24,780 bases of DNA from a virus, in the IMG/VR virus record IMGVR_UViG_3300044825_002888, positions 1 to 24,780 of that record, one strand, 5' to 3'. The position numbers were made by a program, and so were the translations under genes. This document shows positions 14,391-21,740 of this stretch, piece by piece. Below the pieces are notes generated by a model. That model did not search any database and had not been told where the DNA came from. It saw only the letters and a list, made by a program, of their open reading frames with translations. Numbering within the stretch: the first letter of the stretch is position 1; every line of letters starts with the position of its first letter.

Positions 14391-14394
14391 TTTT

Positions 14395-14961
14395 ATGAAT
14401 ATTCTTCAAATAGGATGTAATAATTGTGACGATCATGTTTTTGATTTCGTCAAAGATAACCAAAATGTTATTGAGAATTTTTTTGTTGTTGATGCTCTGC
14501 CCAAATGCTGCGAAAAGGCTCAAAAAGTTTATAGTTTTGTTAATAACTTAAAAGTATTTAACAAAGCAATCGGTTTGGAAAATACAACTTGTAGATTTTA
14601 CTTTCCAGAGGGCGATGAAGAATCTGCACATGCATCTTTAAATAAAGATCATGTATTGAAACATCATCATCCCAATGTGAATTTTATTGACGCCGAATGT
14701 ATTGATATTAATGACTTTTTAAAAAATTTACCACCGCTAGACCGTTTATATATTGATATTGAAGGTTTAGATGTTAAAACACTAATGCACATGAAAGATG
14801 AATATTTTACTATTCCATATATTGAATATGAATTTTATCATGGTCAAGACACATTTAATCCTGGTATCATGCATCATTTTCTCTTGCAAAAGTTTGAGTA
14901 TCATGGATATTCTGTAAAGCAAATATCTGAATATAATTGTGCCGCAGAAAAAACCAAATAA
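14395..14961 (+). CDS. FkbM-like SAM-dependent methyltransferase
   Basis: A 188-residue protein with the FkbM/Methyltransf_21 pattern. Motif I is ILQIGCNNCDDHVFDFV (residues 3-19), the acidic end of strand 2 is FFVVDALPKCCEKA, and FNKAIGLENTTCRFYFP is the typical strand 4 region of FkbM. Then comes IDINDFLKNLPPLDRLYIDI followed by EGLDVKTL, the D-x-E-G-x-D block that is most characteristic. FkbM proteins O-methylate sugars or polyketides. Here a sugar hydroxyl on the glycan made by the cassette is the likely target, by context only. The ATG 4 bp after the gmd stop is chosen; the open frame extends back into gmd but without support. AT-rich. Confidence 0.82.
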   Translation: MNILQIGCNNCDDHVFDFVKDNQNVIENFFVVDALPKCCEKAQKVYSFVNNLKVFNKAIGLENTTCRFYFPEGDEESAHASLNKDHVLKHHHPNVNFIDAECIDINDFLKNLPPLDRLYIDIEGLDVKTLMHMKDEYFTIPYIEYEFYHGQDTFNPGIMHHFLLQKFEYHGYSVKQISEYNCAAEKTK

Positions 14962-15292
14962 AAAACTTATAGTCTCCAAATTTGTCGAGATTCCCGCTAA
15001 ATCAAAGCGAGAATTTTGGCAAAGAGAATATGTTTTATTGGCTCGTTTGGTTGAAAGATATAGCTTAGAATTTTTAAGAGATACCAGCTTCTCCTTTAAA
15101 GGAGATAGTTTAGCTATTTTGTTTGCGCCAAAAATCCTTCAAGACTTGGATAAAAGATTCAAAATTTATAGCAGCGAATCTCGTATAAGTAGAGAACCGC
15201 AAATCATCTTGAAAGATGACCCATTGCATCAACCAGTTTTAATTGAACGTAAACCTAGAACCATTAGAGACTTTTTAAATGAAAAAGACTAA
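14939..15292 (+). CDS. Hypothetical protein upstream of the RecA-like gene
   Basis: A 117-residue basic protein of unknown function. It starts with GTG, overlaps the methyltransferase gene by 23 bp and the recombinase ATG by 14 bp, so it is translationally coupled to both. The N-terminus is Lys-rich (MPQKKPNKKLIVSKFVEIPA), followed by an amphipathic helix (WQREYVLLARLVERYSLEFL). The C-terminal third has LHQPVLIERKPRTIRDFLNE, a conserved-looking tail. There are no cysteines and no membrane span. Its place directly before the recombinase suggests a replication or recombination accessory (mediator or loader), but this is context only. Confidence 0.72.
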   Translation: MPQKKPNKKLIVSKFVEIPAKSKREFWQREYVLLARLVERYSLEFLRDTSFSFKGDSLAILFAPKILQDLDKRFKIYSSESRISREPQIILKDDPLHQPVLIERKPRTIRDFLNEKD

Positions 15293-16418
15293 AGACACAG
15301 AAGAAAAGAAGATTACTTCAAGCGAAGTGCTTGAATCTTTCCTGAAACAAAATGCGGAAGATCACTACAACTTTGAAGAAACAGTAGATTATAAAGTATC
15401 GAGTGGTTCACTCCAGCTTGACTTGCAACTTGGTGGCGGCTTTGGTCCAGGACTGCACAGGTTCGTGGGTATGAATGAGGGTGGCAAAACTAGCGAAGCT
15501 CTTGAAGTGATGAAGAATTTCCTGCTTGATATTCCAAATAGCAAAGGCTTTTACATCAAGGCAGAAGGTCGCCTTTCTCCAGAAATGCAAAAGCGTTCTG
15601 GCATCAAGTTTGTATTTTCAGCAGAAGATTGGGTGGCTGGAACTTGCTTTGTTTTTGAGAGCAACATCTATGAAACTGTTGTTGATGCTATGAGACAATT
15701 AGTTTCCAAGAACGAAGAGAAGATCAAATTCTGTTTCCTCTTGGATGCGGTTGATGGCCTTATTGCCAAGAATGATATGGACAAATCCTTTGAGGAAAGT
15801 TCAAAGGTTGCGGGTGGCGCAGTGATTGCTGCGACATTCATGAAGAAACTTTCGATTGCGCTTGCAAAGCGCGGTCACATGGCAATCTTTATCTCTCAAG
15901 TTCGAGCAGACATCAAGCTTGACCCATATTCAAAAGCACCAATTCGCCAAACCTCTGCTACAGGAGGCAATGCCTTGCTACACTTTGCCAACTGGATTCT
16001 TGAGTTCGAACCCCGCTTTAAAGGCGATCTTATTCTTAAAAATCCTAGCGAAAAAAGCATTGACTTGGAAAAAAATCCGCCAATTGGACATTGGGCCAAA
16101 GTCACAGTCAAAAAGTCTCCAAACGAGAAAACCAATCTCACTATTCCATATCCTATTCGATATGGTCGCACAGGTGGCAAATCCATCTGGATTGAAAAGG
16201 AGATTGTTGACCTACTGCTTGCTTGGGAACTTGTTAATAAGAGCGGAGCTTGGTTTTCTCCAAGCGAAGACTTCCTGCAATTATTAGCTGAAAATTCTCT
16301 TGAGTTTCCAGCTAAGATTCAAGGCGAGGCTTCCTTGTTTAAAACTGTTGAGGATGATGCAGCTTTATTGAAGTTTTTAATTGAATATTTTCGCAAAATG
16401 ATTTCCAATGAGGTTTAA
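15279..16418 (+). CDS. RecA/UvsX-like recombinase
   Basis: A 379-residue ATP-dependent strand-exchange protein. Residues 39-72 (KVSSGSLQLDLQLGGGFGPG, then LHRFVGMNEGGKTSEA) give the RecA entry strand and a Walker A motif GMNEGGKT (64-71), unusual in having MNEG where bacterial RecA has PESS. E96 in YIKAEGRLS occupies the catalytic-glutamate place. Walker B is FCFLLDAVDG (151-160). IFISQVR matches the INQxR block at the L2 loop, and TSATGGNALLHFANW is the RecA GG-x-A-L-x-F-x-x block. It would form filaments on SSB-coated DNA for recombination-dependent replication and repair. The C-terminus is acidic and mixed. It overlaps genes on both sides. Confidence 0.92.
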   Translation: MKKTKDTEEKKITSSEVLESFLKQNAEDHYNFEETVDYKVSSGSLQLDLQLGGGFGPGLHRFVGMNEGGKTSEALEVMKNFLLDIPNSKGFYIKAEGRLSPEMQKRSGIKFVFSAEDWVAGTCFVFESNIYETVVDAMRQLVSKNEEKIKFCFLLDAVDGLIAKNDMDKSFEESSKVAGGAVIAATFMKKLSIALAKRGHMAIFISQVRADIKLDPYSKAPIRQTSATGGNALLHFANWILEFEPRFKGDLILKNPSEKSIDLEKNPPIGHWAKVTVKKSPNEKTNLTIPYPIRYGRTGGKSIWIEKEIVDLLLAWELVNKSGAWFSPSEDFLQLLAENSLEFPAKIQGEASLFKTVEDDAALLKFLIEYFRKMISNEV

Positions 16419-16815
16419 AACTCTATACGGAAAAGAAAAATATCTCAAGAATGCGTCAAAATATTTAATCAATTGGCGCAAAAAAACTCGTAGCAAATTT
16501 CAAGACGAAGTTAAAAGATTCTTGAAGCTTTACTGGAGTGAAGACATTGTATTTGAAGAACTGAGAGTCATTGACACAAGAATGACTTTTGATTTTTACA
16601 ATGCCAACAAAAAAATAGCAATCGAGGTCCAAGGACAGCAACACACAAAATTTGTTCCTTTCTTTCATGGCAGCAGAAATAAATTCTTGCAGCAATTAAA
16701 AAGAGACAATAAAAAGCTTGAGTTTTGCGAAATAAACGGCATTAAGCTTGTGGAAATTTATAGCGTTTCGGAATTGAATAAAGATTTTTTTGAATCGTAC
16801 GAAATTTATCTGTAA
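16408..16815 (+). CDS. Small PD-(D/E)XK-type endonuclease (Vsr/DUF559-like)
   Basis: A 135-residue protein with a compact restriction-like nuclease core. The acidic residue in TRMTFDFYN (D62), then KKIAIEVQGQQH (E73-x-Q75, H79), form the D...E-x-Q/K centre as in Vsr/DUF559 proteins. After about 20 residues the helix QLKRDNKKLEFCEINGIKLV has the D-x-x-K-x-x-x-x-x-x-x-G-x-x-L pattern that follows in those families. The first 40 residues are very basic, suited to DNA binding. Substrate unknown: branched DNA (resolvase role) or host DNA are both possible. It overlaps the recombinase stop by 11 bp, which favours a recombination role. Confidence 0.75.
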   Translation: MRFKTLYGKEKYLKNASKYLINWRKKTRSKFQDEVKRFLKLYWSEDIVFEELRVIDTRMTFDFYNANKKIAIEVQGQQHTKFVPFFHGSRNKFLQQLKRDNKKLEFCEINGIKLVEIYSVSELNKDFFESYEIYL

Positions 16816-16818
16816 TAT
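16790..16818 (+). promoter_or_regulatory. Sigma-70-like promoter abutting the 95-residue gene
   Basis: TTGAAT (16790-16795), 17 nt, TAATAT (16813-16818), then 5 nt (AAGGT) to the ATG. The -10 hexamer is the same as at nrdB. The AAGG next to the ATG could serve as a very short Shine-Dalgarno on longer transcripts. Confidence 0.6.
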
Positions 16819-16823
16819 AAGGT

Positions 16824-17111
16824 ATGCCGAAGAATAAAATCAAGGAAATTCCTCAGTTTGAAATGCCTTCAAACTTTATCGAACAAATTTATGAGTTAAG
16901 CGGCAATGCGGACAAGTATAAGGGTGTGCTATTAGCTTATGTTTCAGAAGATGGAACTCCAGTCATCTACTGTAAATATGATTCTCAAGTGGTTGAATTT
17001 GGCATGAGAAAAGCTTTGGAAAAATATCTTCAAAATTCAGACGATGCTGAAACCGCATACAATCTTGGAGAAATGGGAAGAAATGATGAAGATGATGTTG
17101 ACGAAGATTGA
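16824..17111 (+). CDS. Hypothetical acidic protein before the helicase gene
   Basis: A 95-residue protein not recognised. It has a basic start (MPKNKIKEIPQFEMPSNFIE), a central beta-like block (YKGVLLAYVSEDGTPVIYCK), a helix (EFGMRKALEKYLQN) and a strongly acidic tail (GRNDEDDVDED). Acidic tails of this sort are common in phage DNA-mimic or protein-contact factors, but there is no evidence for either here. It has its own promoter-like sequence ending 5 nt before the ATG and lies directly upstream of the DnaB-like gene. Confidence 0.72.
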   Translation: MPKNKIKEIPQFEMPSNFIEQIYELSGNADKYKGVLLAYVSEDGTPVIYCKYDSQVVEFGMRKALEKYLQNSDDAETAYNLGEMGRNDEDDVDED

Positions 17112-17134
17112 TTGCTGAGTATCGTAAGAGTAGC

Positions 17135-18652
17135 ATGATATACTCTTATGAACTTGAAAAACAATTGCTGGCGGCTCTCATTAAAAAGCCAGAGAACTAT
17201 TTTGAAATCTCTGCATTCATAAATGAAAAAGATTTCTATAGTGAAGACAACAGTTTAAATAAAACGATCTTCACAATTGTTCGTCAGGCACTAGAAGCGC
17301 ATGAAGAAATTGACGATGTAATCATCGCACAGCGAGTTCAGAATCTTGGCATCACATTCGATGATGTAGTGAATGTGGCAGAATATGTGAAGAGTCTTGG
17401 CATGAGAAAGGTTGCTGATGGCAGTCTCATTAAAACAGCCAAAGAACTCAAGAAGTACACTATCCGCCGAGAAATCTACGAGTCTTCGCAAAACATTGCG
17501 AAGAAGATGAAAAGCTTGCCAGCAGAAAGCTCCTATTCAGAAATCATTTCTGTAGCTGATAAAGAATACAACAGCCGCATCAATCAGTATGAAGTTGGTA
17601 ACGATTCTCCAGAAAACATCTATGATGAAATGGAGGTAATGATTGAAGATCGTGGCGCAAATCCTGTTAGCGAGTTCGGCATGATGGGACCACATGAAAA
17701 AATTAATAGCATCTATGGTTCATTGCTTAGACCAGGAAATATCACCGTCATTGTTGCTCGATCTGGTGTCGGCAAGACTCAGTTTACTATGGATTACTCA
17801 ACCAAGGTGAGTTTGAAATATAATGTTCCTGTTCTTCATTTTGATAATGGAGAAATGAGCAAGGAAGAACTCATTATGCGCCAGTGTTCTGCTCTTAGTG
17901 GAGTTCCAATGCATTTGATTGAAAGTGGTCAATGGCTGCGAGCAGGCAAAGAAACAGTTGATAAGGTTCGGTCTGTTTGGGCAAAGGTCAAGAAGATGCA
18001 ATTTTATTATTATAATGTTGGGGGATTGGATGTTGATTCCATGATCAACACGCTAAAGCGTTTTTACTACTCCAAGGTTGGGCGTGGCAATCGAATGATT
18101 TTTAGCTTCGACTACATCAAAACAACATCTGATAATGGTGGCGCAAACAAAACAGAGTGGCAAATGGTTGGAGAGATGGTTGATAAATTTAAGCGCTGCG
18201 TGCAGAAAGAAATCTTGCATGATGGATTGCCCATAATTCCCATGATTACTTCTGTTCAATCCAATCGCTCTGGCATTACCAATAATCGCAATTCACAAAA
18301 TGTCATTGACGATGAAAGCATTGTTTCTTTATCTGACCGAATCACTCAATTCTGCTCTCACATGTTCATCTTGCGAAATAAGACAACGGATGAAGTTCTA
18401 AATGAAGGCGTTAGATTTGGCACTCATAAATTGATTAACGTGAAAGCTCGACACTTGGGCAAAGATATTGCTGGTGCAGTTGAACCAGTGCGCGTTGGAG
18501 ACACTCTTCGCAAGAACTTTATTAATTTGGAATTTAAAAACTTCTGCATCACTGAAAGAGGTGATCTTCGCGATGTTGTTGAATTCAATGATATTGGAGA
18601 AGGCGCAGAAGAGAATGGCAGAAACACCGCTCCCGACTTTGATGAACTCTGA
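17135..18652 (+). CDS. Replicative DNA helicase, DnaB family
   Basis: A 505-residue hexameric SF4 helicase. The N-terminal domain begins YELEKQLLAALIKKPENYFE, the DnaB-N pattern (x-E-x-x-L-L-x-x-L). The RecA-like domain has Walker A ARSGVGKT (about 208-215) in RPGNITVIVARSGVGKTQFT, the loop VLHFDNGEMSKEELIMRQCS (DnaB motif H1a, with catalytic Glu), and Walker B MIFSFDYIK. VKARHLGKDIAGAVEPVRV near the end corresponds to the arginine-finger/H4 block. It unwinds DNA at the fork and works with the Toprim primase that follows. The ATG at 17135 is used because MIYSYELEKQLLAALI is the family N-terminus; upstream in-frame codons give no ATG, GTG or TTG. Its end overlaps the primase gene. Confidence 0.93.
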   Translation: MIYSYELEKQLLAALIKKPENYFEISAFINEKDFYSEDNSLNKTIFTIVRQALEAHEEIDDVIIAQRVQNLGITFDDVVNVAEYVKSLGMRKVADGSLIKTAKELKKYTIRREIYESSQNIAKKMKSLPAESSYSEIISVADKEYNSRINQYEVGNDSPENIYDEMEVMIEDRGANPVSEFGMMGPHEKINSIYGSLLRPGNITVIVARSGVGKTQFTMDYSTKVSLKYNVPVLHFDNGEMSKEELIMRQCSALSGVPMHLIESGQWLRAGKETVDKVRSVWAKVKKMQFYYYNVGGLDVDSMINTLKRFYYSKVGRGNRMIFSFDYIKTTSDNGGANKTEWQMVGEMVDKFKRCVQKEILHDGLPIIPMITSVQSNRSGITNNRNSQNVIDDESIVSLSDRITQFCSHMFILRNKTTDEVLNEGVRFGTHKLINVKARHLGKDIAGAVEPVRVGDTLRKNFINLEFKNFCITERGDLRDVVEFNDIGEGAEENGRNTAPDFDEL

Positions 18653-19688
18653 TGAAATAAAAAACTCGCTCGAAAAGCTTGGCTATACTCTAAAGGATTT
18701 TGGCAATCATTGGAGAACCAAAGCTTTGTATCGTGGCGGCGATAATCCCACAGCGATTAAAGTGTATAAGAATAGTGGAGTATGGCAAGACTATGTGCAG
18801 GGTCATTCTTCCATGCCGCTTGTTAAGCTGGTTGAACTAACGCTACAAACAAAAGACCCCAAAATCATCAAAGAATATGTCTCAACTAATCAAGAGATTC
18901 AGGCCCACTATATCGCGAAAGAAAAAATAGAAATGGATAAAATTTACCCCAAAGAATGCTTAAACAGGCTGTTCCCAAACTTTTCCTTTTATAAGAAGCG
19001 TGGAATCAGTGAAGAAACGCAAAAACTCTATCAGTGCGGTTTGGCTGGTAATGGCCAAATGTATCAAAGAATTGTTTTTCCAGTTTATAACTCTGATGGT
19101 GAGATTTTTGGTTTTAGCGGCAGAAAAATCAACGATAATAACGAAGCTCCAAAGTGGAAGCATGTTGGCACAAAAACTCGATGGGTTTATCCAGCATTTG
19201 TTCCAAGAGAGCAAACAGTTGATTCTCTTATTGATGAGAAAAAGGAAGTCATCTTAGTAGAAAGCATTGGAGATAGCTTGGCCTTGACAGAAGAAGGCTA
19301 CGCTCATAACCTCGTTACTTTTGGATTGGACTGCTCTCCAGCACTGCTGAACTATCTTTGCTCCAAAGACCTTCGCAAGATCATTATCGCCACAAATAAC
19401 GACAATGAGAAGCAAAAGAATCATGGCAAGATTGCTGCAATGAAAAACTACATGAAACTCAGTCAATTTTTTGACTTTGAGCAACTATCAGTGCAACTAC
19501 CTTGGGCAAATGATTTTGGCGAGATGAGGCAGAAAGAAATGCCATTTAAAGATTGGTATGAACAACCAAGCGCTTCTCAAGAAGCTAAATTAAATGATTA
19601 CAAAGATTACTGCTCTGCTAATCGTAATGCTTTCCAAGATAAAAAACTACAGAAATTTTTTAAAAAACTAGAAAACTTTGGAATTTAA
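18615..19688 (+). CDS. Toprim-domain DNA primase (gp61/DnaG-like)
   Basis: A 357-residue primase. The Toprim core is clear: EVILVESIGDSLALTEEGYA (motif with catalytic Glu), LVTFGLDCSPALLNYL, then KIIIATNNDNEKQKNHGKIA (acidic D-x-E/N motif). Before it, FYKKRGISEETQKLYQCGLA and RIVFPVYNSDGEIFGFSGRK are typical DnaG catalytic-domain blocks. The N-terminal region (ALYRGGDNPTAIKVYKNSGV, WQDYV) follows the layout of a CHC2 zinc ribbon but has no zinc-binding Cys or His. It makes RNA primers for lagging-strand synthesis beside the DnaB helicase. Start: ATG at 18615 has a purine-rich AGAAGAG before it; ATG at 18642 is also possible and overlaps the helicase stop by only 11 bp. Confidence 0.88.
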   Translation: MAETPLPTLMNSDEIKNSLEKLGYTLKDFGNHWRTKALYRGGDNPTAIKVYKNSGVWQDYVQGHSSMPLVKLVELTLQTKDPKIIKEYVSTNQEIQAHYIAKEKIEMDKIYPKECLNRLFPNFSFYKKRGISEETQKLYQCGLAGNGQMYQRIVFPVYNSDGEIFGFSGRKINDNNEAPKWKHVGTKTRWVYPAFVPREQTVDSLIDEKKEVILVESIGDSLALTEEGYAHNLVTFGLDCSPALLNYLCSKDLRKIIIATNNDNEKQKNHGKIAAMKNYMKLSQFFDFEQLSVQLPWANDFGEMRQKEMPFKDWYEQPSASQEAKLNDYKDYCSANRNAFQDKKLQKFFKKLENFGI

Positions 19689-19693
19689 AATAA

Positions 19694-19912
19694 ATGAGCG
19701 AACCTAAAAATAGAACTTTATTTGGCCAGCCAATTAGACAAGAAACAACGGCATTCTTTTTTCCAAAAGAAATCTCTGTCGAAGAGTTTTGTGGAATGAT
19801 TCTAAATAATAAAGAAGCGTTCATGAAAAATATGAAAACCATCTTTGGCGATGAGAAAAGATTCGTAGAGGATTGGTTTGAAACTTTTGCAGCATGGTCT
19901 GAAATCGAATAA
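19694..19912 (+). CDS. Small hypothetical protein
   Basis: A 72-residue protein that I do not recognise. It begins with a polar stretch (MSEPKNRTLFGQPIRQETTA), followed by a helical region with many acidic and aromatic residues (EISVEEFCGMILNNKEAFMK; FVEDWFETFAAWSEIE). No motif, signal or membrane segment. It starts 5 bp after the primase stop, and its codon use is like its neighbours, so it is probably a real gene of the replication unit. It might be a small partner of the primase or the nuclease that follows, by position only. Confidence 0.65.
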   Translation: MSEPKNRTLFGQPIRQETTAFFFPKEISVEEFCGMILNNKEAFMKNMKTIFGDEKRFVEDWFETFAAWSEIE

Positions 19913-19932
19913 ATTTTACTATCAACTAAACT

Positions 19933-20970
19933 TTGGAATCTAAAAATCGAACATCACTATCGGCAAGTCGCATCAAAACTGCTCAATCGTGCAGTTGGAA
20001 GTATTGGTGTTCATATCACTTGAAACTTCCTGATCGAAGCAATAGTGGAGCAAAGCGCGGCTCTGTATGCCATTTGGTTTTCGAATGCTTGGGCGAAAAT
20101 CGCCACAAGAAGCATTTTTCCATTATTATTAAAAAGAGAAATGTTTTTGCTAGTAAAGCTATTGAAAGATTGATTCGCAAACATGCCAAAAAAGAAGGCA
20201 TTAATGACGAAGAAAACATTAAACAAATCTGCGACATGACGCTTGCAGGTTTACAATATGACTTTTTTGGAACAGAATGTGGCAAACCATCCGAAGCATT
20301 AAGCGAACAAGACTTTGAAATTGATGTTAAAGAAGGCAAGTTTGATTATAAAATCAAAGGCTTCATTGACAAGCTTTTCTTATACAAGAAGCAGGGCTTG
20401 GCTATTATTCGCGACTTCAAAAGCAGCAAAGAAGTTTTCAAGGGCAAAGACCTCGAAAACAACTTGCAAGACTTGATGTATTCACTAGCTGTTAAAAAGC
20501 AGTTTCCAGATTATAAAAATCGCCGCTCTGAATTCTTGTTTTTAAAGTTTTTGCCAACAGAAAAAGGTGTTGTAAGAATGCCAGCTTTAACAGAAGAAGA
20601 GCTAGATGGGTTTCAATCTGAACTCACCGAAATCCAAAAATACTTGGATAATTTTAATATTCAAACTGCCTTTTCAAATTTGGCAGCGCGTCAAGACTAT
20701 CCAAAAGATAACTCGTTCAGTGGGCCGCTTCAATGTGGTTTCGCCTCTAAAAAGGGTGAATTAAAAAAAGACGGCAATCCCAAATATCATTGTCCATACA
20801 AGTTTGATTTTTATTATTACAAAATCAGCGACATGAAAGGCACAATGATTACGTCTTGCTTCTTAGATGAGTTTGATGATTACCTTAAAAAATATCCAGA
20901 AGACAAGTTTTTGTACCAGATAATGCACTATGCTGGTTGTCCTGCTTTCAATAAAGGAATTGACAGGTAG
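19933..20970 (+). CDS. PD-(D/E)XK nuclease, RecB/Cas4-like
   Basis: A 345-residue nuclease of the RecB/Cas4 (PDDEXK_1) type. Motifs in order: LSASRIKTAQSCSWKYWCSY (residues 9-28), the family opening S-x-S-x-x-x-x-x-x-C; GSVCHLVFECL with H47; GFIDKL with D146; IIRDFKSSK with D161 and K163; and QDLMYSLAV with Q179 and Y183 (QxxxY). Cys20 plus C-terminal cysteines (LQCGF near 274, YHCPY near 293) could hold a 4Fe-4S cluster as in Cas4/AddB, but spacing is not canonical. It probably trims DNA ends for recombination with the RecA-like protein. The start is TTG, as no in-frame ATG or GTG lies before the conserved motifs. Cas genes are absent, so it is not a CRISPR Cas4. Confidence 0.83.
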   Translation: MESKNRTSLSASRIKTAQSCSWKYWCSYHLKLPDRSNSGAKRGSVCHLVFECLGENRHKKHFSIIIKKRNVFASKAIERLIRKHAKKEGINDEENIKQICDMTLAGLQYDFFGTECGKPSEALSEQDFEIDVKEGKFDYKIKGFIDKLFLYKKQGLAIIRDFKSSKEVFKGKDLENNLQDLMYSLAVKKQFPDYKNRRSEFLFLKFLPTEKGVVRMPALTEEELDGFQSELTEIQKYLDNFNIQTAFSNLAARQDYPKDNSFSGPLQCGFASKKGELKKDGNPKYHCPYKFDFYYYKISDMKGTMITSCFLDEFDDYLKKYPEDKFLYQIMHYAGCPAFNKGIDR

Positions 20971-20988
20971 AACGTATCATGCTAGATT
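20960..20988 (+). promoter_or_regulatory. Sigma-70-like promoter of the polymerase PHP gene
   Basis: TTGACA (20960-20965, inside the end of the nuclease gene), 17 nt, TAGATT (20983-20988), then 5 nt (AAAGC) to the ATG. A perfect -35 at this exact place makes chance less likely, and a leaderless mRNA is predicted. Confidence 0.65.
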
Positions 20989-20998
20989 AAAGCATGAT
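20976..20998. repeat. 7-bp inverted repeat over -10 box and start codon
   Basis: ATCATGC (20976-20982) and GCATGAT (20992-20998) flank the -10 hexamer with a 9-nt centre. The right arm contains the PHP gene ATG. It may be an operator, or a hairpin that hides the start codon in longer read-through transcripts from upstream. Confidence 0.5.
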
Positions 20999-21740
20999 TC
21001 CTCTCTTTAAGAGCACATACAGTATTGGCAAATCAATACTCACACTAGACCATCCGAAAGAAACCAAAGAAGGCGGTTCTGACAGCATCATTTCGATTGC
21101 TCAAGAAAATAAACTAAAATCAGTCTTCTTGGTTGAGGATTCAATGATTGGTTTTTTGGACGCTTATCAGAAATGTAAAGAGCACGATATTCAACTAATC
21201 TTTGGTTTGAGAATTTCATGTTGTAATTCAGTCTCAGAAGAGGACAAAAAATCATCCGAGCACAAGATCGTCTTATTCGCTAAAAATGATAATGGTGTCA
21301 AAAACCTTATTCGTATTTTTTCTCTAGCAAACAAGAATGGTGGCTTCGTTGACTCTGTATTTTTACAAAACAATTGGTCGAACGATTTGATGCTGTGCAT
21401 TCCATTTTACGACTCTTTCATCTATAATAATAATTTTAGAGGTAAACAGTGCTTGCCAAACTTTAACTTTACAAAAGCAACCTACTTTGTCGAAAACAAT
21501 AGTTTGCCTTTTGATCACATCTTAAAACTCAAGGTGGAAAAATGGGCTTCGGCGCAGGGTGAAGAAATTCAGCAAACAAAATCCATCTATTACAAAAATC
21601 GTAAAGACTTTGAAGCTTGGCAAACATACAAGTGTTTATGCAATCGTTCTTTTGGCAAAGAGCAATCGCTCTCTAGCCCAAACTTAGAACACTGTGGCAG
21701 CGATTCATTCTCTTGGGAGGCTTTTAAAAATGAAAGATAA
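20994..21740 (+). CDS. DNA polymerase III alpha PHP-domain protein (separate N-terminal part)
   Basis: A 248-residue protein matching the N-terminal PHP region of C-family polymerases: LFKSTYSIGKSILTL, then SIISIAQENKLKSVFLVEDS MIGFLDAYQKCKEHDIQLIF joined to GLRISC, which parallels the DnaE order HSxYSLLDG...LAxxxxxxAxAxTDHGNxxG...GIKPIxGxExY. EHKIVLFAKNDNGVKNLIRI is the following DnaE block. The metal ligands HxH and TDHG are replaced (LFKS; VEDSM), so PHP catalysis is probably lost. The last part (TKSIYYKNRKDFEAWQTYKC) is the region just before the palm in intact DnaE. The gene then stops; the palm and fingers are in a separate gene 1.5 kb downstream. The exonuclease gene starts within its last 11 bp, behind a GGGAGG site. 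Confidence 0.78.
   Translation: MIPLFKSTYSIGKSILTLDHPKETKEGGSDSIISIAQENKLKSVFLVEDSMIGFLDAYQKCKEHDIQLIFGLRISCCNSVSEEDKKSSEHKIVLFAKNDNGVKNLIRIFSLANKNGGFVDSVFLQNNWSNDLMLCIPFYDSFIYNNNFRGKQCLPNFNFTKATYFVENNSLPFDHILKLKVEKWASAQGEEIQQTKSIYYKNRKDFEAWQTYKCLCNRSFGKEQSLSSPNLEHCGSDSFSWEAFKNER

Noticed and set aside
14266-14394. Longer N-terminus of the FkbM-like protein extending into gmd
   Set aside because: It would overlap 125 bp of a conserved Gmd C-terminus, and the SAM motif starts right after the ATG at 14395.
17109-17136. TTGATT-N16-TAGCAT as a promoter for the DnaB-like gene
   Set aside because: The -10 hexamer would overlap the ATG, so transcription would start inside the gene; a poor match to the pattern seen elsewhere.
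19933-20970. RecB/Cas4-like nuclease as a sign of a CRISPR-Cas locus
   Set aside because: No repeat array and no other cas genes in the window; phages commonly carry this nuclease for recombination.
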